A stretch of DNA of 52,545 nucleotides from Mycobacterium asiaticum (GCF_001673315.1 NZ_LZLQ01000092.1:1-52545), one strand, 5' to 3'. Numbered from the stretch's first letter, positions 32,301 through 43,501 are shown. Numbers and translations: made by a program. The notes: generated by a model from the letters alone, not told the origin.

Positions 32301-35300
32301 GGTGGCAACGCCAGCAGCGGTGGTGCCGGTGGGGCCGCCGGAAACGGCGGCACCGGTATCACCGGCGCCAACGGCGTCAGCGACCAGAACAACTACAACA
32401 CCGGCGTCGGCGGCGGCCAGGGCGGCGGTGACGGCGGTGCCGGCGGCACCGGTGGGGCCGGCGGCGCCGGCGGCAAGGGCGGGTCCGGTACTAACGCGGG
32501 CACCAACGGCGCGGGCGGAGCGGGAGGCAAGGGCGGCAACTCCGGCCTGGCCGGCAACGGCGGTCACGGCGCGGCCGGAACGACCACTAACACCACCGGC
32601 GGCGCCGGTGGGGCCGGCGGCAACGCCGGAGCGGTCGGCGGCGGCGGCGCGGGCGGCGCGAACGGCAGCGGCAGCGGCTCCGGGACGGCCGGCGCGGCCG
32701 GCACCGGCGCCAACGGCGGCAGCGGCGGCAACGGCGGCAACGGCGCCGCCGGCACGGCAGGCAACAACGGAGTCAACGGCGGCAACGCGAACGGCACCGA
32801 CGGCACTGCCGGTGGTACCGGAGGGGCCGGCGGCGCGGGCGGTAAGGGCGCCGGCACCGCCACCTTCAAGGGCGGCGCCGGTGGCAACGGCGGCGCCGGT
32901 GGCCTCGGCGGCAACGGCGGCAGTGGCATCGACGGCAGCAACGGCGCGGCCACCAGCGGTGTCGGTGGCGCGGGCACCGCAGGCGGCAACGCAGGCAACG
33001 GCGGGGCCGGCGGCAACGGCGGCGCCGGCGGCGCCGCGGGCGCGTCGAACGGCAGCGCCGGAGCGGGCACCGCGGGCAAGGGCGGCAACGCCGGTGCGGG
33101 CGGCAACGCCGGCACCGCGGGCAACGGCGGCATCGGCGCGGCCGGTGCGAACGGCACCACGGGTGTGAACAACGGTTCGGGCTATGCCGGTGGCGAAGGC
33201 GGCGCCGGCGGTAAGGGCGGCAACGGTGGTGCGGGTGGCACCGGCGGTGCGGCCGGGGCCGGGACCGGCGGCAGCGCTGGCGCCAACGCCAACGGCGGCA
33301 ACGCCAGCAACGGCGGTGTCGGTGGTGCGGCCGGCAACGGTGGCACCGGTATCACCGGCGCCAACGGCGTCAGCGACCAGAACACCTACAACAACGGCGT
33401 CGGCGGCGGCCAGGCCGGTGGCAACGGCGGCAACGGTGGCACCGGTGGAGCCGGCGGCGCCGGCGGCAAGGGCGGGGCGGCCGGCGGATCAGGCGCCAGC
33501 GCGGGCACCAACGGAACCGGCGGCGTCGGCGGCAAGGGCGGCAACGCCGGCACACCCGGCGCCGGCGGTCACGGCGCAGCCGGCACCAGCACCAACATCG
33601 ACGGTGGCGCCGGCGGCAACGGTGGTAACGCCGGCGCTGTCGGCAAGGGCGGCGCCGGCGGCGCCAACGGTGGCGTTGGCACAGCGGCCAAAGGCGCGGA
33701 CGGTGCCGGGATCACCGGCATCGTCGGCAGCGGCGGATACGGCGGCAACGGATTCAGCCCGCAGGTCGCCGGCGGCGTCGGCGGGCACGGCGGCGCCGGT
33801 GGTGACGGCGGCAACTACGGCAGTGGTGGCAACGGCGGCAACGGCGGCAACGGGGTGGCCGGTGTGGACGGCACCACCGGCAAAGCCGGCACTGGCACCG
33901 ACCTCAATGGCGGCAACGGCCAGACCGGCGGGTCCGGTGGCGACGGCGGCCGCGGCGGCAAGGCCGGGGTGAACGCCGGTAACGGCGGCAGCGGCGGTGC
34001 CGGTGGCAGCGGTGGTGACGGTGGCGACGGCGGCGCCGGGGCACAAGGTGCCAACGGCGAGGCCGGGAAGAACACCTACGGCAACGGTGTCGGCGCCGGC
34101 CAGAACGGCGGCAGCGGCGGCAGCGGCGCCAAGGGCGGCAACGGCGGCAACGGCGGCGTCGGCGGGTCGGCCACGAAGGGCATCGCGGGCAAGTCGGGTC
34201 TCGGTGGGGCCGCCGGTAACGGTGGCGACGCAGGCATCGGCGGCAGTGGCGGCGACGGTGCGGACGGCATCTCGACGAGTCCCAACGGCGGGGCCGGCGG
34301 CAACGGCGGTAACGCCGGCGGTGTGGGCGCCGGCGGCGAGGGTGGCAGCAACGGCAACGGTGTCGGCTTCGGCAAGTACGGCACTGACGGGGCGCTGCCG
34401 ACGACGCCCAGCGGCAACGGCGGCAGCGGCGGTGACGGATTCACCTCGACGGCGGCCGGCGCCAACGGTGGCGACGGCGGGGCCGGCGGCAAGGGCGGCA
34501 ACTACGGCAGCGGTGGCGCCGGCGGTGACGGCGGCAACGGTGTGCGCGGCGATGTCGGCAAGGACGGTGTCAGCGACGGCGAGAACGGCGGCACCGGCGG
34601 CGCCGGCGGGTACGGCGGCAAGGGTGGTGCGGGCGGCAACGCCGGCGCGAACCTGGGCGACGGCGGCGCCGGCGGTTCCGGTGGCACCGGCGGTGACGGC
34701 GGCGCCGGCGGTACCGGCCAGGACGGACGCAACGGCGTCATCGGCGTCAACAACGGTGCCGGGCAGAACGGCGGCAACGGCGGCAACGGCGGGGTGGGCG
34801 GCAACGGCGGTGCCGGTGGTACCGGTGGCACCGCCGGGCTGTACGGCACCGAAGGCACCGTCGGTACGGGCGGTAACGCAGGAAACGGTGGGGCTGCGGG
34901 AGCGTCCGGCAGCGGCGGCCACGGGGCGGACGGCACCTCGGTGGCCAACCCCGACGGGGGCGCGGGCGGCAACGGCGGCAACGCCGGTTCCGGCGGCAAG
35001 GGTGGCACCGGCGGCCTGGACGGCGCCAAGGACCCCAGCGGCCTGGACGGTCAAACGGGCGCCAGCTTCACCGGCAAGTCCGGCAACGGCGGTAACGGCG
35101 GCACGGGTTACAGCCAGTCGCCCAACGCCACCGACGCCAATGGCAATGGCCTGGCCGGCGGTGCCGGTGGGGCCGGCGGCACCGGCGGCACGAACGGTAA
35201 CGGTGGCAACGGCGGCGCCGGCGGTCACGGCTCCAACGGTGCGACCGGCACCAACAACGGCAACACCGGCGCCTCGGGCAGCAACGGCGGCAACGGCGGG

Positions 35301-38300
35301 GCCGGTGGCAAGGGTGGTGCCGGCGGCGCCGGTGGCACCGTCATCGGTGACGGCGGCAACGGCGGGATCGGCGGCAACGCCGGCAGCGGTGGCAACGGCG
35401 GCAACGGCACCAACGGCCACGACGGCGTGGCCAACCAGAACCTCTACAACAACGGCGTCGGCGGCGGTCAGGACGGCGGCAAGGGCGGCAATGGCGGAGC
35501 GGGCGCCAACGGTGGCGCCGGTGGCGCCGGCGGCACGGCGAGCAACGGCACCGCGGGCAGCGGCGCCAAGGGCGGCAACGCCGGCAACGGCGGCAACGGC
35601 GGCACCCAGGGCAACGGCGGCAACGGCGCCGCCGGCACGCTGGAAAACCCCGACGGCGGCAAGGGCGGAAAGGGCGGCAACCCGGGCGTCGGGTCCGGCG
35701 GTGGCACCGGTGGCAGCGGCGGAGCCAACGGCAGCGGCACCGGTTCGGCCGCCAATGGCAGCAACGGCAGCCACGGAACCACACCCACGGGCGTCGGCGG
35801 CAACGGCGGCGCCGGTGGCGACGGCTACAACGCCACCACGCCTGGGGCCAACGGCGGTAAGGGCGGCGCGGGTGGTGACGGCGGCCTGTACGGCGACGGC
35901 GGTGCCGGCGGTAAGGGCGGTGCGGGCGCAGTCGGCGCGAACGGCGGCAGCGGGACCGCATCCGACCCCAACGGGGCTAACGGCCAGGCCGGCGGTAACG
36001 GCGGTGCCGGCGGCGACGGCGGTAAGAGCGGCACCCTGAACGGGCACGGCGGCGCCGGCGGCAACGCCGGCAACGGCGCGGCCGGGGGCAACGGCGGAAA
36101 CGGCTCGATCAACAACGACCCGACCATCAACAACGGCCAGGGCGGCAGCGGCGGCAACGGCGGCACCGGCGGCCAGGGCGCGGCCGGTGGCAAGGGTGGC
36201 GACGGCTACCTCGGCGGCGGCAAGGGCGGCAACGGCAGCAACCCCGGCGCCGGCGGCAGCGCGGGTACCGGCGCCAGCGGCGTCAACGGCAACGGTGCGA
36301 ACGGAACGGCCGGCACCACACCCACCACGCCGACCGGCAACGGCGGCAACGGTGGCAACGCCTTCGGCATCCCCGGCGCCGGCCAAACCGGTTACGCCGG
36401 CGGTGACGGTGGCAATGCCGGCGCCTACGGAAACGGCGGTAACGGCGGCAACGGTTTCACCGGCGGGACTGGCGTCACCGGCAGCACCGGAGGCCCGGGC
36501 CAGGACGGCGGCGTCGGCGGGACCGGCGGCAACGGCGGCGCGGCCGGCAAGGGCGGCAACGGCGGCACCGTGGCCGGCAACAGCGGTAACGGCGGCAAGG
36601 GCGGCAAGGGCGGCGACGGTGGCACCGGCGGTGTCGGCGGCAAGGGCGGCACCGGTGACTTCAGTGTCAACGGCGGCAAGGGCGGTAACGCCGGCAACGG
36701 CGGCACGGGCGGCCAGGGGGCCAACGGCGGCAACGCCGGGACCGTCACCAATGGCACCGTCGGCACCGGCGGGGGCGCCGGCAACGGTGGCAACGGCGGG
36801 GTGAGCGGCGTCGGTGGCACCGGCGCGGCCGGCACCGCTGCCAACCCCAACGGCGGCACCGGCGGAAACGGCGCCAACCCCGGCAGCGGCGGCAACGGCG
36901 GTACTGGCGGCACCGGCTCCAGCGCCGGCGCCAACGGCACCGCCGGCACCAGCCCCACCACCATCGCCGGCAACGGCGGTACCGGTGGTGCTGGTTGGAA
37001 TTCCACTGACCCGGCCAAGGCCGGCGGGGACGGCGGCGTCGGCGGCAACGCCGGCAAGTACGGCACCGGCGGCACCGGCGGCAAGGGCGGCAACGGCGCT
37101 GTCGGCACCAGCGGATCCATGGGTGGTCCTGGCGCCGACGGCACTGGCGGCGGCAACGGCAGCTCAGCGGGCAAGGGCGGCCAAGGTGGTCTCGGTGGCA
37201 CCTCCGGCGGCAACGGCGGGGACGGCGGCGCGGCGGGCAACGGCGGCGACGGCGGTACCGGCGGCAACGGCGGCAACGGCATTGCCGGTGGCAACGGCGG
37301 CAAGGGCGGTGGCGGCGGCAACGGCGGCAACGGCGGTACCGGTGGCAACGGCGGCAAGGCGATCGCGGCCGGCTATCAGGACGGCAACGGCGGTGCCGGC
37401 GGCAACGGCGGCAACGACGGCGTCGGCGGCAACGGTGGCAACGGTGGCAACGGCACCGCCGCCAACCCCAACGGCGGCAAGGGCGGCGACGGCGGCAGCC
37501 TGGGCGCCGGCGGCGCCAAGGGGCTGGGCGGCAGCGGCAATGTCGCGGGCGCCAACGGCAAGGACGGTGGCGTGCCCACCGGTGTAACCGGCGGCAACGG
37601 TGGCAACGGCGGCACCGGCTTCAGCTACAACCCGGCCACCGACCCCGGCAAGTCCGGCGGTCACGGCGGCGCCGGCGGCAACGCCGGACCGATCGGCAAC
37701 GGCGGTAACGGTGGGGCCGGCGGCAACGGCACGGCCGGCACCAACGGCGTCAACGGGACCAAGGCCGGCGACTCGGGCACCAATGGCATCGCCGGCGGGT
37801 CCGGCGGCAACGGTGGTGCCGGCGGCGCCAGCGGTTCGATCTCCGGCAACGCCGGCAGCGGCGGGAACGCCGGAAACGGCGCCAATGGCGGCAAGGGCGG
37901 TAACGGCGTCAGCGGCAGGGCCGGTCTCCCCGGGATCAACAACGGCGCCGGGCAGGCCGGCGGCAGCGGTGGCGACGGCGGCAACGGCGGCAACGGCGGC
38001 AACGGCGGCGCAGCGGGCGCTCTGAACAACGGCACCGGCACCGCAGGCACCACCGGCACCGCCGGCAACGCCGGCAACGGGGGCCGGGCCGGCACTCCCG
38101 GCAACGGCGGCACCGGCGCGGCCGGCACCGTCGGTAACCCCAACGGCGGCAACGGCGGCAACGGCGGCAACGCCGGCAAGGCCGGCCTGGGCGGAACCGC
38201 CGGCACCGGCAGCGGCACACCGACCAGCGGCACCAACGGTGCCTCGGTCACCGGTCCGGCCGGCAATGGTGGCCAGGGTGGCGCCGGCTACAACCCGCTG

Positions 38301-41183
38301 ACCAAGGGCGCCAGCGGCGGCAACGGTGGTAACGGCGGCGACGGCGGCAACATCGGCAACGGCGGCAACGGTGGCGCGGGCGGCAACGGCGTGAACAACC
38401 TGCCCGGCGCCAACGGAACCAATGCGGGCGACTCCGGCGTCGACGGCCGCGCCGGCGGCTCCGGCGGTAACGGCGGGGCCGGCGGCAAGGGCGGCTCGAC
38501 TTCCGGCAACGGTGGTCAGGGTGGCGCCGGCGGCAAGGGTGCCGACGGCAGTGCCGGCGGCAACGGTGTGACCGGCGGCAACGGGGTCACCGACGTCGAC
38601 CAGTACGGCACTGGGGTCGGCTCCGGCCAGAACGGTGGCAACGGCGGCGTCGGCGGCAACGGCGGCAACGGCGGTAACGGCGGCGTGGGCGGCAAGGCGC
38701 AGGGCGTCGGCAGCGACGGCGTCGACGGTGTGGCCGGCGATGGTGGCAACGGCGGCAAGGCCGGCACCCCAGGCGACGGCGGCAACGGGGTCAACGGCAC
38801 CGTCACCAACCCGAACGGCGGCAACGGCGGCAGCGGCGGCAACGAGACCGCCGGCAAGGGCGGCACCGGCGGCACCTCCAACACCCAACCCGGTACGGCA
38901 GGCAAGGACGGCGCGATCGTGGGCAGCGCGGTCGGCAACGGCGGCACCGGCGGCAACGGTTACAACCAGACCGCCGCGACCCCGGGCGCTGCCGGTGGTA
39001 ACGGCGGCAACGGTGGCAACGCCGGCAGTCACGGCAACGGCGGCAACGCCGGCAGCGGTGGCAACGGTTCGGCCGGGACCGCGGGCAACGCCGGGTCCGG
39101 CGCGGGAGCCAGCGGCACCGACGGCATGGCCGGCGGCGCGGGCGGCAATGGCGGCACCGGCGGCAACGGCGGGTCGGTCAGCGGCAACGCCGGCAATGGC
39201 GGCAACGGCGGCGTCGGGGGCACCGGCGGCGACGGCGGTGCCGGCGTGAACGGCGCGGGTGGGGTGGCCGGGACTAACAGCGGTGCCGGCCAGAACGGCG
39301 GCAACGGTGGCACCGGCGGTGCCGGTGGCAACGGCGGCAACGCCGGGCTGGGCGGCAAGGCCCTCGGCGTCGGAACCAACGGCACCGACGGCAACGGCGG
39401 TAATGCCGGCAACGGCGGCAAGGCCGGCACCCCAGGTGACGGTGGGGTCGGCGCCAACGGCAACGCCACCAACCCGAACGGCGGCAAGGGCGGCTACGGC
39501 GGCACCGCGATCATCGGCAAGGGCGGCACCGGCGGCACCAACAGCGGCGGCACCGGCTCCAGCGGCAACAACGGTGCCGACGGCGCCGGGTTCGCCACCG
39601 CGGTGGGCAACGGCGGCAACGGCGGGACCGGCTTCAACTCCACCACCGTCGGAGTCAACGGCGGGGACGGCGGGGCCGGCGGTAACGGCGGCACCTACGG
39701 CAACGGCGGTGACGGCGGTAAGGGCGGCAACGGCATCGCCGGCACTGTCGGGGGCACCACCCCGGGCACGCCCGGCAGCACCGGCGGCAACGGCCTGGCC
39801 GGCAGCAACGGCGGGGCCGGCGGCAACGGCGGTAACGGCGGCTCGATCTCAGGCAATGCCGGCAGCGGCGGGGCCGGTGGTACCGCGGGCAACGGCGGGA
39901 ACGGCGGCAACGGTGCTATCGGCGGCAATGGTGTCGCCAACAGCAACACCTACGGCACCGGCATCGGTGGCGCCCAGCAGGGCGGCAACGGCGGCAACGG
40001 CGGCAACGGCGGCCAGGGCGGCAACGGCGGCACCGCCGGCTCGGTGCTCGGCACCGGCAACGCCGGCACCAACGGCGCCGGTGGCAGCGGCGGCAAGGGC
40101 GGTAACGCCGGAACCCCCGGCAACGGTGGCACCGGCGCGAACGCCACCAACGGCACCAACCCCAACGGCGGTGCGGGCGGTAACGGCGGCAACCCCGGAA
40201 CGGTCGGCATCGGTGGCGCTGCGGGTACCGGTGGCACCGGAACCGCAGGGGCCAACGGCACCGCGGTCACCGGTCCGGTCGGCAACGGCGGCGCTGGCGG
40301 CAACGGCTTCAACGCCGTGACTCCGGGTGCGAACGGTGGCGACGGCGGCGCCGGCGGCAACGGTGGCGCGCTCGGCAACGGCGGTAAGGGCGGCAACGCC
40401 GGCAACGGCGCCGCAGGTACCGCTGGGACCACCGGCGGCATCGGGCAGGCCGGCGGTGCCGGCGGCAACGGTGGCGCCGGCGGCCTGGGTGGCGCTACCT
40501 CCGGTAACGGCGGCGCGGGCGGCAACGGCGGCCAGGGCGCAACGGGCGGTGCCGGCGGCACCGGTGCTGCTGGCGACATCAACGTCAATGCGGGTCAAGG
40601 CGGCACCGGCGGCGACGGCGGCGCAGGCGGCGCGGGTGGTAAGGCCGGAGCGGGCGGCAACGCTCAGGGCATCGGTACGGGCGGTGCCGGCGGCACCGGC
40701 GGCACCGGTGGTAACGGCGGAGCGCCCGGTACCGGCGGCAACGGCGCCAGCGGCACCGAGGCCTTCCCGAACGGCGGCAACGGCGGCGACAGCGGCACCG
40801 GCGGTGTCGGCGGCGTCGGCGGCGCGGGTGGCAATGGCGGCGGTGCTGTGTCCGGCAAGGGCGGCAACGCCGGCAGCGGCGGCGCCGGCGGTAGCGGCGG
40901 CAGCGCACTCGTCGGCCAGACCGGCGGGTGGGGCGGCAACGCCGGTACGGGAACCGACGGCAACGGCGGCAACGGCGGCAAGGGCCCCAGCGGTGGCGAC
41001 GGCGGCGCCGGCGGCGCGGCGGGCACACCCGGGGTCGGCGCCGGTGGTTCCGGCACCACCGGCAGCACCGGCGTGGGCGGTGGCGGCGGCAGCGCCGGCA
41101 ACGGCGGTCCGGCGGGCGTCGGCGCAGGTAGCGGCCAGCCTGGCACCCAGGGCGACCCGGGCAGCCCCGGCACGGCCGGCTAG
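23328..41183 (+). CDS. Giant PE_PGRS protein (about 5950 aa)
   Basis: From ATG 23328 ([20 protein letters not shown]) the frame is open for 5951 codons, about three times the largest M. tuberculosis PE_PGRS that I recall. The PE domain is residues 1-97, followed by the linker [20 protein letters not shown]. Residues about 120-650 are classical PGRS with AWLLGAGG and GWLYGNGG patches. From about 25.4 to 33.7 kb the protein is built of eight to nine long modules of 322-335 aa, each with landmarks such as [15 protein letters not shown] and GSGINGxNG. From 33.7 to 40.5 kb there are ten to eleven modules of about 220 aa, each with one aromatic landmark (GYN/GFN) and often YGTGVGxGQ. Lysine (GGKGG) and aspartate are frequent, and cysteine appears absent. 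The end is collagen-like ([16 protein letters not shown]). No catalytic domain is visible. ESX-5 export and a surface role are inferred. The ATG at 23313 is an alternative start. Confidence 0.93.
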   Translation: MSYLIAAPDVLVAAASDLAGIGSTLESANAAAAARTTSLLAAAQDEVSAAIAALFGTHGQAYQAVSSQAAAFHTQFLQSLTAGAGQYAVAEASNLTSLEGFGEAIFGAINAPSYALLGRPLIGNGADGATPGAAGGAGGLLLGNGGAGASGATGQAGGAGGNAGLIGHGGVGGAGGASTTGNGGVGGAGGSGGWLYGSGGAGGIGGANLNGFGYGGAGGAGGRAWLLGAGGIGGAGGSGANGGLGAAGGSGGWLYGDGGAGGAGGANTSPSGVGGTGGNGGNAWLLSAGGAGGAGGTGPSVGGQGGFGGHGGHGGLLAGAGGAGGTGGVAGIGGTGGAGGDAGWLSGATGGAGGTGGFGSTGSGGLGGAGGTGGLYGAGGAGGTGGTGAGHGGTGGLGGNAGFLLGTGGTGGSGGSSGAGFNGGTGGGGGNAGWLYGNGGVGGNGGNGGAGSTGVNGGHGGNGGAGGRGGLLFSDGGNGGNGGLGGRGGTGAHGLDGADGAYPSGNGGDGGDGGTGATGGNGGNGGAAGRGGLLFGENGIIGRGGAGGDGGTGGLAGNGGNGAAGNASSPHGGNGGNGGNFNGVGGSGGTGGSGSVIGAHGKTGATITGAGGNGGNGGAGYDASLGNIAGASGGDGGRGGNGGNYGNGGSGGVGGNGAAGSAGSHGGGYGDSGGNGTAGGRGGAGGAGGNGGSISGNAGGGGAGGIGGAGGAGGNGVDGRSGADFGAGQSGTAGGSGGDGGSGGAGGAGGKAGAVLGKGAAAASGTGGAGGDGGAAGTPGDGGRGADGDVKHLDGGSGGAGGNAGVAGSGGKGGANGSGNGSAADGAAGAGVNGGAGGAGGDGALGHDGNNGTGAAVNGTDGAVGGKGGAGGAGGAAGGAGTHGGTGGGGGQGGDGGHGGSGLDGGNGAATSGVGGSGKAGGNAGSGGSGGDGGAGGAAGSAGTHGGMTGTAGDGGAAGKGGDAGVAGAGGTGAAGAHGSANANNGAGYAGGNGGAGGQGGDGGAGGKGGAAGSGGGGNVGANGAGGAASDGGAGGAAGAGGAGVSGAGGVAGINSGAGVAGGDGGAGGQGGAGGAGGTGGKALSGATAGSDGKGGVGGRGGSAGTAGDGGRGADGTSSWVDGGAGGRGGNAGAVGVGGAGGSDGGSGGGSATKGADGAGANGGDGGDGGHGTSGRDGDDGINPGNSGTDGNAGGHGGDGGAGGAASGTGTHGGDGGTGGKGGAGGAGGSGVDGGNGVATDGIGGAGQAGGNAGSGGDGGAGGKGGAAGSGDIAGQAGDGGAAGAGGAAGTAGKGGIGAHGHDGAPNGGNGYAGGDGGAGGTGGDGGKGGAGGAAGGLGAAAGTDGDGGAASSGGVGGAAGAGGAGGNGAAGTAGVNNGAGTAGGSGGAGGKGGAGGAGGTGGQAGGATAGAGNDALGGAGGRGGNAGTAGDGGRGADGTGTFHDGGRGGAGGNAGAIGAGGDGGANGGTQGGAAADGSRGTGADGGRGGDGGNGAAGTAGKNGVNSGDNGTDGTAGGRGGAGGAGGQGNGVGFHGGDGGAGGKGGGGGAGGTGINGENGTATNGAGLAGQAGGNAGSGGAGGGGGQGGAAGVGADGAAAGNAGNGGAAGDGGAAGAAGKGGIGASGHDGIAGTNNGAGYAGGDGGAGGKGGNGGAGGTGGAAGGAGATAGADGNGGNASNGGLGGAAGSGGTGITGANGIAGINNGAGQAGGNGGAGGTGGAGGAGGTGGSGGGTSGVKGADGNGAMGGKGGNAGAAGAGGRGADGTSSFLDGGSGGQGGDAGSIGKGGAGGGSALSGADGTGANGGSGGAGGHGAAGAAGGSGINSGDSGTNGHDGGKGGAGGAGGQGNGVGFHGGDGGAGGRGSAGGTGGSGINGADGVATTGAGLAGQAGGAAGDGGAGGDGGAGGAAGTATGGATTGTAGSGGAAGDGGAAGTAGKGGIGANGHDGVSGVNNGAGYTGGEGGAGGKGGNGGAGGTGGAAGAGTGGVKGADGNGGNASSGGAGGAAGSGGAGITGANGTTDLDKYGTGIGGGQAGGDGGAGGSGGAGGVGGQGGVGGGTTGVKGLDANGGVGGKGGNSGIAGSGGDGAAGTVNNTTGGAGGAGGNAGAVGKGGAGGGSALSGADGTGANGGSGGAGGNGAAGTAGGNGVNAGNPHGADGTAGGTGGAGGAGGKGVGAGFKGGTGGLGGNGGAGGVGGSGIDGSTGAPTTGIGGAGTAGGNAGSGGAGGNGGAGGAAGAANAGASAGTAGNGGNAGKGGNAGTAGNGGTGAAGANGVSGINNGSGYAGGNGGAGGNGGNGGNGGTGGAAGASNGGTAGNAGANGNGGNASNGGLGGAAGSGGAGITGTNGTAGVNNGAGQAGGDGGNGGTGGAGGTGGKGGTAGAGATAGSNGAGGVGGKGGNSGVAGDGGRGADGTTNFIDGGKGGAGGNAGILGKGGAGGSNGGSGSAAAGADGTGANGGNGGAGGNGAAGTAGGNGVNAGDSGTDGSAGGKGGAGGSGGTGNGATFKGGNGGAGGTGGAGGAGGSGVNGGNGAATTGVGGTGQAGGNAGNGGLGGDGGAGGAAGAGTGGANAGNAGSGGNAGKGGSAGTAGAGGTGANGANGVSGTNNGAGYSGGEGGVGGKGGNGGAGGTGGAAGAGAGGVKGVDGNGGNASNGGAGGAAGSGGTGITGANGVSDQNTYGTGIGGGQAGGDGGAGGTGGVGGAGGKGGAGGGTTGSAGSNGTGGTGGKGGNAGLAGNGGNGAAGTASNITGGAGGAGGNAGGLGTGGTGGANGNGVGTGTAGANGNGANGANGGTGGNGAAGTVGANGVNAANPNGADGTAGGSGGAGGAGGKGTGAGFKGGTGGLGGNGGVGGAGGSGVDGSNGAATSGVGGAGVAGGNAGSGGNGGSGGAGGAAGAANAGAGAGTAGNGGTGGNGGAAGTAGKGGIGAAGANGTSGVNNGAGYTGGNGGAGGKGGNGGNGGTGGAAGASNGGTIGSAGANGNGGNASSGGAGGAAGNGGTGITGANGVSDQNNYNTGVGGGQGGGDGGAGGTGGAGGAGGKGGSGTNAGTNGAGGAGGKGGNSGLAGNGGHGAAGTTTNTTGGAGGAGGNAGAVGGGGAGGANGSGSGSGTAGAAGTGANGGSGGNGGNGAAGTAGNNGVNGGNANGTDGTAGGTGGAGGAGGKGAGTATFKGGAGGNGGAGGLGGNGGSGIDGSNGAATSGVGGAGTAGGNAGNGGAGGNGGAGGAAGASNGSAGAGTAGKGGNAGAGGNAGTAGNGGIGAAGANGTTGVNNGSGYAGGEGGAGGKGGNGGAGGTGGAAGAGTGGSAGANANGGNASNGGVGGAAGNGGTGITGANGVSDQNTYNNGVGGGQAGGNGGNGGTGGAGGAGGKGGAAGGSGASAGTNGTGGVGGKGGNAGTPGAGGHGAAGTSTNIDGGAGGNGGNAGAVGKGGAGGANGGVGTAAKGADGAGITGIVGSGGYGGNGFSPQVAGGVGGHGGAGGDGGNYGSGGNGGNGGNGVAGVDGTTGKAGTGTDLNGGNGQTGGSGGDGGRGGKAGVNAGNGGSGGAGGSGGDGGDGGAGAQGANGEAGKNTYGNGVGAGQNGGSGGSGAKGGNGGNGGVGGSATKGIAGKSGLGGAAGNGGDAGIGGSGGDGADGISTSPNGGAGGNGGNAGGVGAGGEGGSNGNGVGFGKYGTDGALPTTPSGNGGSGGDGFTSTAAGANGGDGGAGGKGGNYGSGGAGGDGGNGVRGDVGKDGVSDGENGGTGGAGGYGGKGGAGGNAGANLGDGGAGGSGGTGGDGGAGGTGQDGRNGVIGVNNGAGQNGGNGGNGGVGGNGGAGGTGGTAGLYGTEGTVGTGGNAGNGGAAGASGSGGHGADGTSVANPDGGAGGNGGNAGSGGKGGTGGLDGAKDPSGLDGQTGASFTGKSGNGGNGGTGYSQSPNATDANGNGLAGGAGGAGGTGGTNGNGGNGGAGGHGSNGATGTNNGNTGASGSNGGNGGAGGKGGAGGAGGTVIGDGGNGGIGGNAGSGGNGGNGTNGHDGVANQNLYNNGVGGGQDGGKGGNGGAGANGGAGGAGGTASNGTAGSGAKGGNAGNGGNGGTQGNGGNGAAGTLENPDGGKGGKGGNPGVGSGGGTGGSGGANGSGTGSAANGSNGSHGTTPTGVGGNGGAGGDGYNATTPGANGGKGGAGGDGGLYGDGGAGGKGGAGAVGANGGSGTASDPNGANGQAGGNGGAGGDGGKSGTLNGHGGAGGNAGNGAAGGNGGNGSINNDPTINNGQGGSGGNGGTGGQGAAGGKGGDGYLGGGKGGNGSNPGAGGSAGTGASGVNGNGANGTAGTTPTTPTGNGGNGGNAFGIPGAGQTGYAGGDGGNAGAYGNGGNGGNGFTGGTGVTGSTGGPGQDGGVGGTGGNGGAAGKGGNGGTVAGNSGNGGKGGKGGDGGTGGVGGKGGTGDFSVNGGKGGNAGNGGTGGQGANGGNAGTVTNGTVGTGGGAGNGGNGGVSGVGGTGAAGTAANPNGGTGGNGANPGSGGNGGTGGTGSSAGANGTAGTSPTTIAGNGGTGGAGWNSTDPAKAGGDGGVGGNAGKYGTGGTGGKGGNGAVGTSGSMGGPGADGTGGGNGSSAGKGGQGGLGGTSGGNGGDGGAAGNGGDGGTGGNGGNGIAGGNGGKGGGGGNGGNGGTGGNGGKAIAAGYQDGNGGAGGNGGNDGVGGNGGNGGNGTAANPNGGKGGDGGSLGAGGAKGLGGSGNVAGANGKDGGVPTGVTGGNGGNGGTGFSYNPATDPGKSGGHGGAGGNAGPIGNGGNGGAGGNGTAGTNGVNGTKAGDSGTNGIAGGSGGNGGAGGASGSISGNAGSGGNAGNGANGGKGGNGVSGRAGLPGINNGAGQAGGSGGDGGNGGNGGNGGAAGALNNGTGTAGTTGTAGNAGNGGRAGTPGNGGTGAAGTVGNPNGGNGGNGGNAGKAGLGGTAGTGSGTPTSGTNGASVTGPAGNGGQGGAGYNPLTKGASGGNGGNGGDGGNIGNGGNGGAGGNGVNNLPGANGTNAGDSGVDGRAGGSGGNGGAGGKGGSTSGNGGQGGAGGKGADGSAGGNGVTGGNGVTDVDQYGTGVGSGQNGGNGGVGGNGGNGGNGGVGGKAQGVGSDGVDGVAGDGGNGGKAGTPGDGGNGVNGTVTNPNGGNGGSGGNETAGKGGTGGTSNTQPGTAGKDGAIVGSAVGNGGTGGNGYNQTAATPGAAGGNGGNGGNAGSHGNGGNAGSGGNGSAGTAGNAGSGAGASGTDGMAGGAGGNGGTGGNGGSVSGNAGNGGNGGVGGTGGDGGAGVNGAGGVAGTNSGAGQNGGNGGTGGAGGNGGNAGLGGKALGVGTNGTDGNGGNAGNGGKAGTPGDGGVGANGNATNPNGGKGGYGGTAIIGKGGTGGTNSGGTGSSGNNGADGAGFATAVGNGGNGGTGFNSTTVGVNGGDGGAGGNGGTYGNGGDGGKGGNGIAGTVGGTTPGTPGSTGGNGLAGSNGGAGGNGGNGGSISGNAGSGGAGGTAGNGGNGGNGAIGGNGVANSNTYGTGIGGAQQGGNGGNGGNGGQGGNGGTAGSVLGTGNAGTNGAGGSGGKGGNAGTPGNGGTGANATNGTNPNGGAGGNGGNPGTVGIGGAAGTGGTGTAGANGTAVTGPVGNGGAGGNGFNAVTPGANGGDGGAGGNGGALGNGGKGGNAGNGAAGTAGTTGGIGQAGGAGGNGGAGGLGGATSGNGGAGGNGGQGATGGAGGTGAAGDINVNAGQGGTGGDGGAGGAGGKAGAGGNAQGIGTGGAGGTGGTGGNGGAPGTGGNGASGTEAFPNGGNGGDSGTGGVGGVGGAGGNGGGAVSGKGGNAGSGGAGGSGGSALVGQTGGWGGNAGTGTDGNGGNGGKGPSGGDGGAGGAAGTPGVGAGGSGTTGSTGVGGGGGSAGNGGPAGVGAGSGQPGTQGDPGSPGTAG
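25380..33720 (+). repeat. Higher-order tandem repeat block A (period about 0.97-1.0 kb)
   Basis: The G[RDNH]GA[DA]G landmark recurs at about 25675, 26658, 27627, 28611, 29592, 30566, 31563, 32562 and 33567, giving intervals of 969-1005 bp. A second landmark, NNG(A/S)GY(A/T/S)GG, recurs at about 28233, 29196, 30177, 31163, 32165 and 33170 with the same phase. Units are in frame, so the period is a whole number of codons (322-335). The spread of period lengths reflects small in-frame indels. Confidence 0.85.
33720..40600 (+). repeat. Higher-order tandem repeat block B (period about 0.67 kb)
   Basis: An aromatic landmark (GFSPQ, GFTST, GYSQS, GYNAT, AFGIP, GWNST, GFSYN, GYNPL, GYNQT, GFNST, GFNAV) recurs at about 33746, 34435, 35103, 35819, 36352, 36985, 37612, 38281, 38953, 39628 and 40302. 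The last four intervals are 669-675 bp; the middle ones vary from 533 to 716. Each unit also carries a YGNGG motif after the landmark and an NPNGG motif before it. Confidence 0.8.
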
Positions 41184-41205
41184 ACGGGCGGGCCGGACCG
41201 GGACG

Positions 41206-42216
41206 TCAGAACTGCAGCGCGTCGAAGCGCCAGTCCAGCACCTGCCGGTCCGGTTCGCCGGCCTCCTCGCTGACCGCATAGACCAGCGAGCGCAGGCCCA
41301 ACACCCCGCCGCTGGCTGTCGGCTGAGCGGCCTCGACGTGCAGTTCGCTGTAGAGGGTGTCCCCCTCGTGCACCGGGCCGGTGTGGTCGCAGGATTGCCA
41401 GGCCAGCACCGTCGCCAGATTCGGCAGCAGCCGGTTGGCCTGCGCGAAGGCCAGCCCGATGGTGTGCCCGCCGTAGACCAGCCGTTGCCCGCCGACCCGC
41501 CGGTCGTGGTGGGTGGCAGCGATGTTGAAGGTGAGCCGGGCCAGTTCGGGCGCGCTGGTCACCACGTCGCCGGTGCTGTGCAGCACTGTGCCGGCCAGTG
41601 CGGCGTCGAAGTGCGGACCCGGCACCCGCAGCCGGAACGTTTCGGAGTCCCAGGCTTCGGTGGGGTCGACGACGGGTGCCGTCGCTTCGGCCCCGATCGC
41701 GGACAAGTCGTCGGCGGGTCCCGACCCGGACCACTGCGGGCTGGTGGGCAGCATCGCGCAGCGGTAGAAGTCCAGCACCAACTGATCGGCCTGGTCGATG
41801 GTCGTCATGCGCAACGCCGCCAACCCGGTTGGCGGCCGGCCCGGCTTGACCGAGTTGGCCCGCAACGCGACCACCTCGGTGCGGGTGTACAGGGTGTCAC
41901 CGATCACCGGGAATCGGTGGAACCGCAACCCGCGGTAGAACAGGTTCGCTTTGACCCGCTGGGTCACCAGCGTGGACTGACCGATCGCCACGTCACAGAC
42001 CAGGCCGGGGTTGGCCAGCGCGGCAGGCGCACCCGTGACGGCGGCGCAGAGTCCGGCGTCCAGTGTCAGCCGCAACCGGTTTCCCACGATCGCTTGGTGC
42101 GCGCCGGCCAGACCGGGAGACAGAGTGGCCGACGGCGCCCAGTCGAACACCTGGCCCACCCGCAGGTCGTCGAAGTAGGGGCCGCCCACCGGGATGTCCC
42201 GGTACCCGTTGGTCAC
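41206..42216 (-). CDS. MaoC-like double-hotdog protein (Rv0216 type)
   Basis: This 336-aa protein starts at ATG 42216 (MTNGYRDIPVGGPYFDDLRV). It has two consecutive hotdog-like halves, the second around HHDRRVGGQRLVYGGHTIGL. Length, gene order and the divergent fadE3 match M. tuberculosis Rv0216 (337 aa), whose structure is a double hotdog. The classical (R)-hydratase motif with GDxNPxH is not seen in either half, so ordinary enoyl-CoA hydratase activity is doubtful; an acyl-CoA or acyl-thioester substrate is inferred from the fold and neighbours. It ends 22 bases from the giant PE_PGRS stop, with the two genes convergent. It marks the left end of the conserved chromosomal block. Confidence 0.85.
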   Translation of the reverse strand: MTNGYRDIPVGGPYFDDLRVGQVFDWAPSATLSPGLAGAHQAIVGNRLRLTLDAGLCAAVTGAPAALANPGLVCDVAIGQSTLVTQRVKANLFYRGLRFHRFPVIGDTLYTRTEVVALRANSVKPGRPPTGLAALRMTTIDQADQLVLDFYRCAMLPTSPQWSGSGPADDLSAIGAEATAPVVDPTEAWDSETFRLRVPGPHFDAALAGTVLHSTGDVVTSAPELARLTFNIAATHHDRRVGGQRLVYGGHTIGLAFAQANRLLPNLATVLAWQSCDHTGPVHEGDTLYSELHVEAAQPTASGGVLGLRSLVYAVSEEAGEPDRQVLDWRFDALQF

Positions 42217-42272
42217 AAGGGCTCATGCTGGCAGGCTGTGCGACCGGGGGTCAAACACCCACCCAGCCGAGA

Positions 42273-42283
42273 GTGAATTTCAC
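42273..42283. promoter_or_regulatory. Palindrome GTGAATTTCAC in the MaoC/fadE3 divergent region
   Basis: GTGAA-T-TTCAC is a perfect 5-bp inverted repeat around one base, in the 127-bp gap between two divergent fatty-acid-type genes. It is a candidate operator, for instance for a TetR- or GntR-type regulator. It does not match the KstR consensus. Confidence 0.35.
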
Positions 42284-42343
42284 GACGGGACACGCCGGTT
42301 CGGCGTCGCCGTCTTCACTCTGGACCGATGGAAAGGCGTTGGC

Positions 42344-43501
42344 GTGAGCAGTGAACTTGACGACGACGAGGCGATGCTGGTCGCCACCGTGCGGGCGTTC
42401 ATCGATCGCGAAGTCAGGCCCACGGTGCGTGAAGTCGAGCATGCCAACACCTACCCGGAGGCGTGGATCGAGCAGATGAAGCGGATCGGCATCTACGGCC
42501 TGGCCATCGACGAGGAGTACGGCGGATCGCCGGTGTCGATGCCGTGTTATGTCCTGGTCACGCAGGAACTCGCGCGGGGTTGGATGAGCCTGGCCGGCGC
42601 GATGGGTGGGCACACCGTGGTTGCCAAGCTGTTGACCTTGTTCGGCACCGAGGAGCAGAAGCGGCGGCATCTGCCGGCGATGGCCAGCGGCGAGTTGCGC
42701 GCCACCATGGCGCTCACCGAACCCGGCGGCGGTTCGGACCTGCAGAACATCACCACCACCGCCGTGCAGGATGGCCCAGATACGTTGGTAGTCAACGGAT
42801 CCAAGACCTGGATCAGCAACGCACGCCGGTCCGGGCTGATCGCGCTGCTGACAAAGACCGACCCAACCGCCACACCCCGGCACAAGGGCATCTCGGTGTT
42901 GCTGGTGGAGCACGGACCGGGTTTGACGGTGTCACGAGACCTGCCGAAGCTCGGCTACAAAGGGGTCGAATCCTGCGAGCTGTCGTTCGACGACTTCCGG
43001 GTGTCGACGTCCGCTGTGCTGGGTGGCGTTGCGGGCGAGGGCTTTTCGCAGATGATGAAAGGACTCGAGACCGGTCGTATCCAAGTGGCGGCCCGCGCCC
43101 TGGGCGTGGCCACCGCGGCTCTCGAGGACGCCCTGGCCTACGCTCAGCAGCGGGAAAGTTTCGGCAAGGCGATCTGGAAGCATCAGGCCGTCGGCAACTA
43201 CTTGGCCGACATGGCAACCAAACTCACCGCGGCGCGCCAGCTCACCCGGTACGCCGCCGAACGGTACGACAGCGGCCAGCGTTGTGACATGGAGGCCGGA
43301 ATGGCCAAGCTGTTCGCATCCGAAGTCGCGATGGAGATCGCCTTGAACGCGGTCCGTATCCACGGTGGCTACGGCTATTCCACCGAGTATGACGTGGAAC
43401 GCTATTTCCGCGACGCACCGCTGATGATCGTCGGCGAGGGTACCAACGAGATTCAGCGCAATGTGATTGCCTCACAACTGGTGGCGCGCGGCGGGATTTG
43501 A
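42344..43501 (+). CDS. fadE3: Acyl-CoA dehydrogenase (FadE3-like)
   Basis: GTG 42344 (VSSELDDDEAMLVATV) follows GGAAAGG with a 7-nt gap, giving 385 aa, the normal length for the family; the open frame back to 42194 overlaps the divergent MaoC-like gene. The N-terminal helical domain has YGLAIDEEYGG, and the flavin/beta domain has MALTEPGGGSDLQN and GSKTWISNA. The C-terminal domain has the FAD-binding RIHGGYGYSTEYDVERYFRD and the catalytic glutamate E365 in GEGTNEIQ. The enzyme introduces the alpha-beta double bond in acyl-CoA during beta-oxidation and passes electrons to ETF. Its chain-length preference is unknown. The gene order MaoC-fadE3-fadD4 corresponds to Rv0216-Rv0215c-Rv0214. Confidence 0.92.
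   Translation: MSSELDDDEAMLVATVRAFIDREVRPTVREVEHANTYPEAWIEQMKRIGIYGLAIDEEYGGSPVSMPCYVLVTQELARGWMSLAGAMGGHTVVAKLLTLFGTEEQKRRHLPAMASGELRATMALTEPGGGSDLQNITTTAVQDGPDTLVVNGSKTWISNARRSGLIALLTKTDPTATPRHKGISVLLVEHGPGLTVSRDLPKLGYKGVESCELSFDDFRVSTSAVLGGVAGEGFSQMMKGLETGRIQVAARALGVATAALEDALAYAQQRESFGKAIWKHQAVGNYLADMATKLTAARQLTRYAAERYDSGQRCDMEAGMAKLFASEVAMEIALNAVRIHGGYGYSTEYDVERYFRDAPLMIVGEGTNEIQRNVIASQLVARGGI

Noticed and set aside
29974..33168. Plus-strand frame of 1064 codons in another phase of the giant PE_PGRS
   Set aside because: Off-frame reading of the same repeats (Ala/Thr/Pro/Arg only); the PE-domain frame is continuous over it.
33489..36386. Minus-strand frame of 965 codons within the PGRS block
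   Set aside because: Antisense shadow of low-complexity DNA with no start signal and no recognisable protein.
20783..41183. CRISPR or satellite-type array
   Set aside because: Repeats are in-frame glycine codons without constant repeat and unique spacers of fixed length, so they are coding PGRS.
42194..42343. Longer N-terminus for fadE3 (from 42194)
   Set aside because: It overlaps the divergent MaoC-like start and reads like non-coding sequence; GTG 42344 has a good ribosome-binding site and gives the family length.
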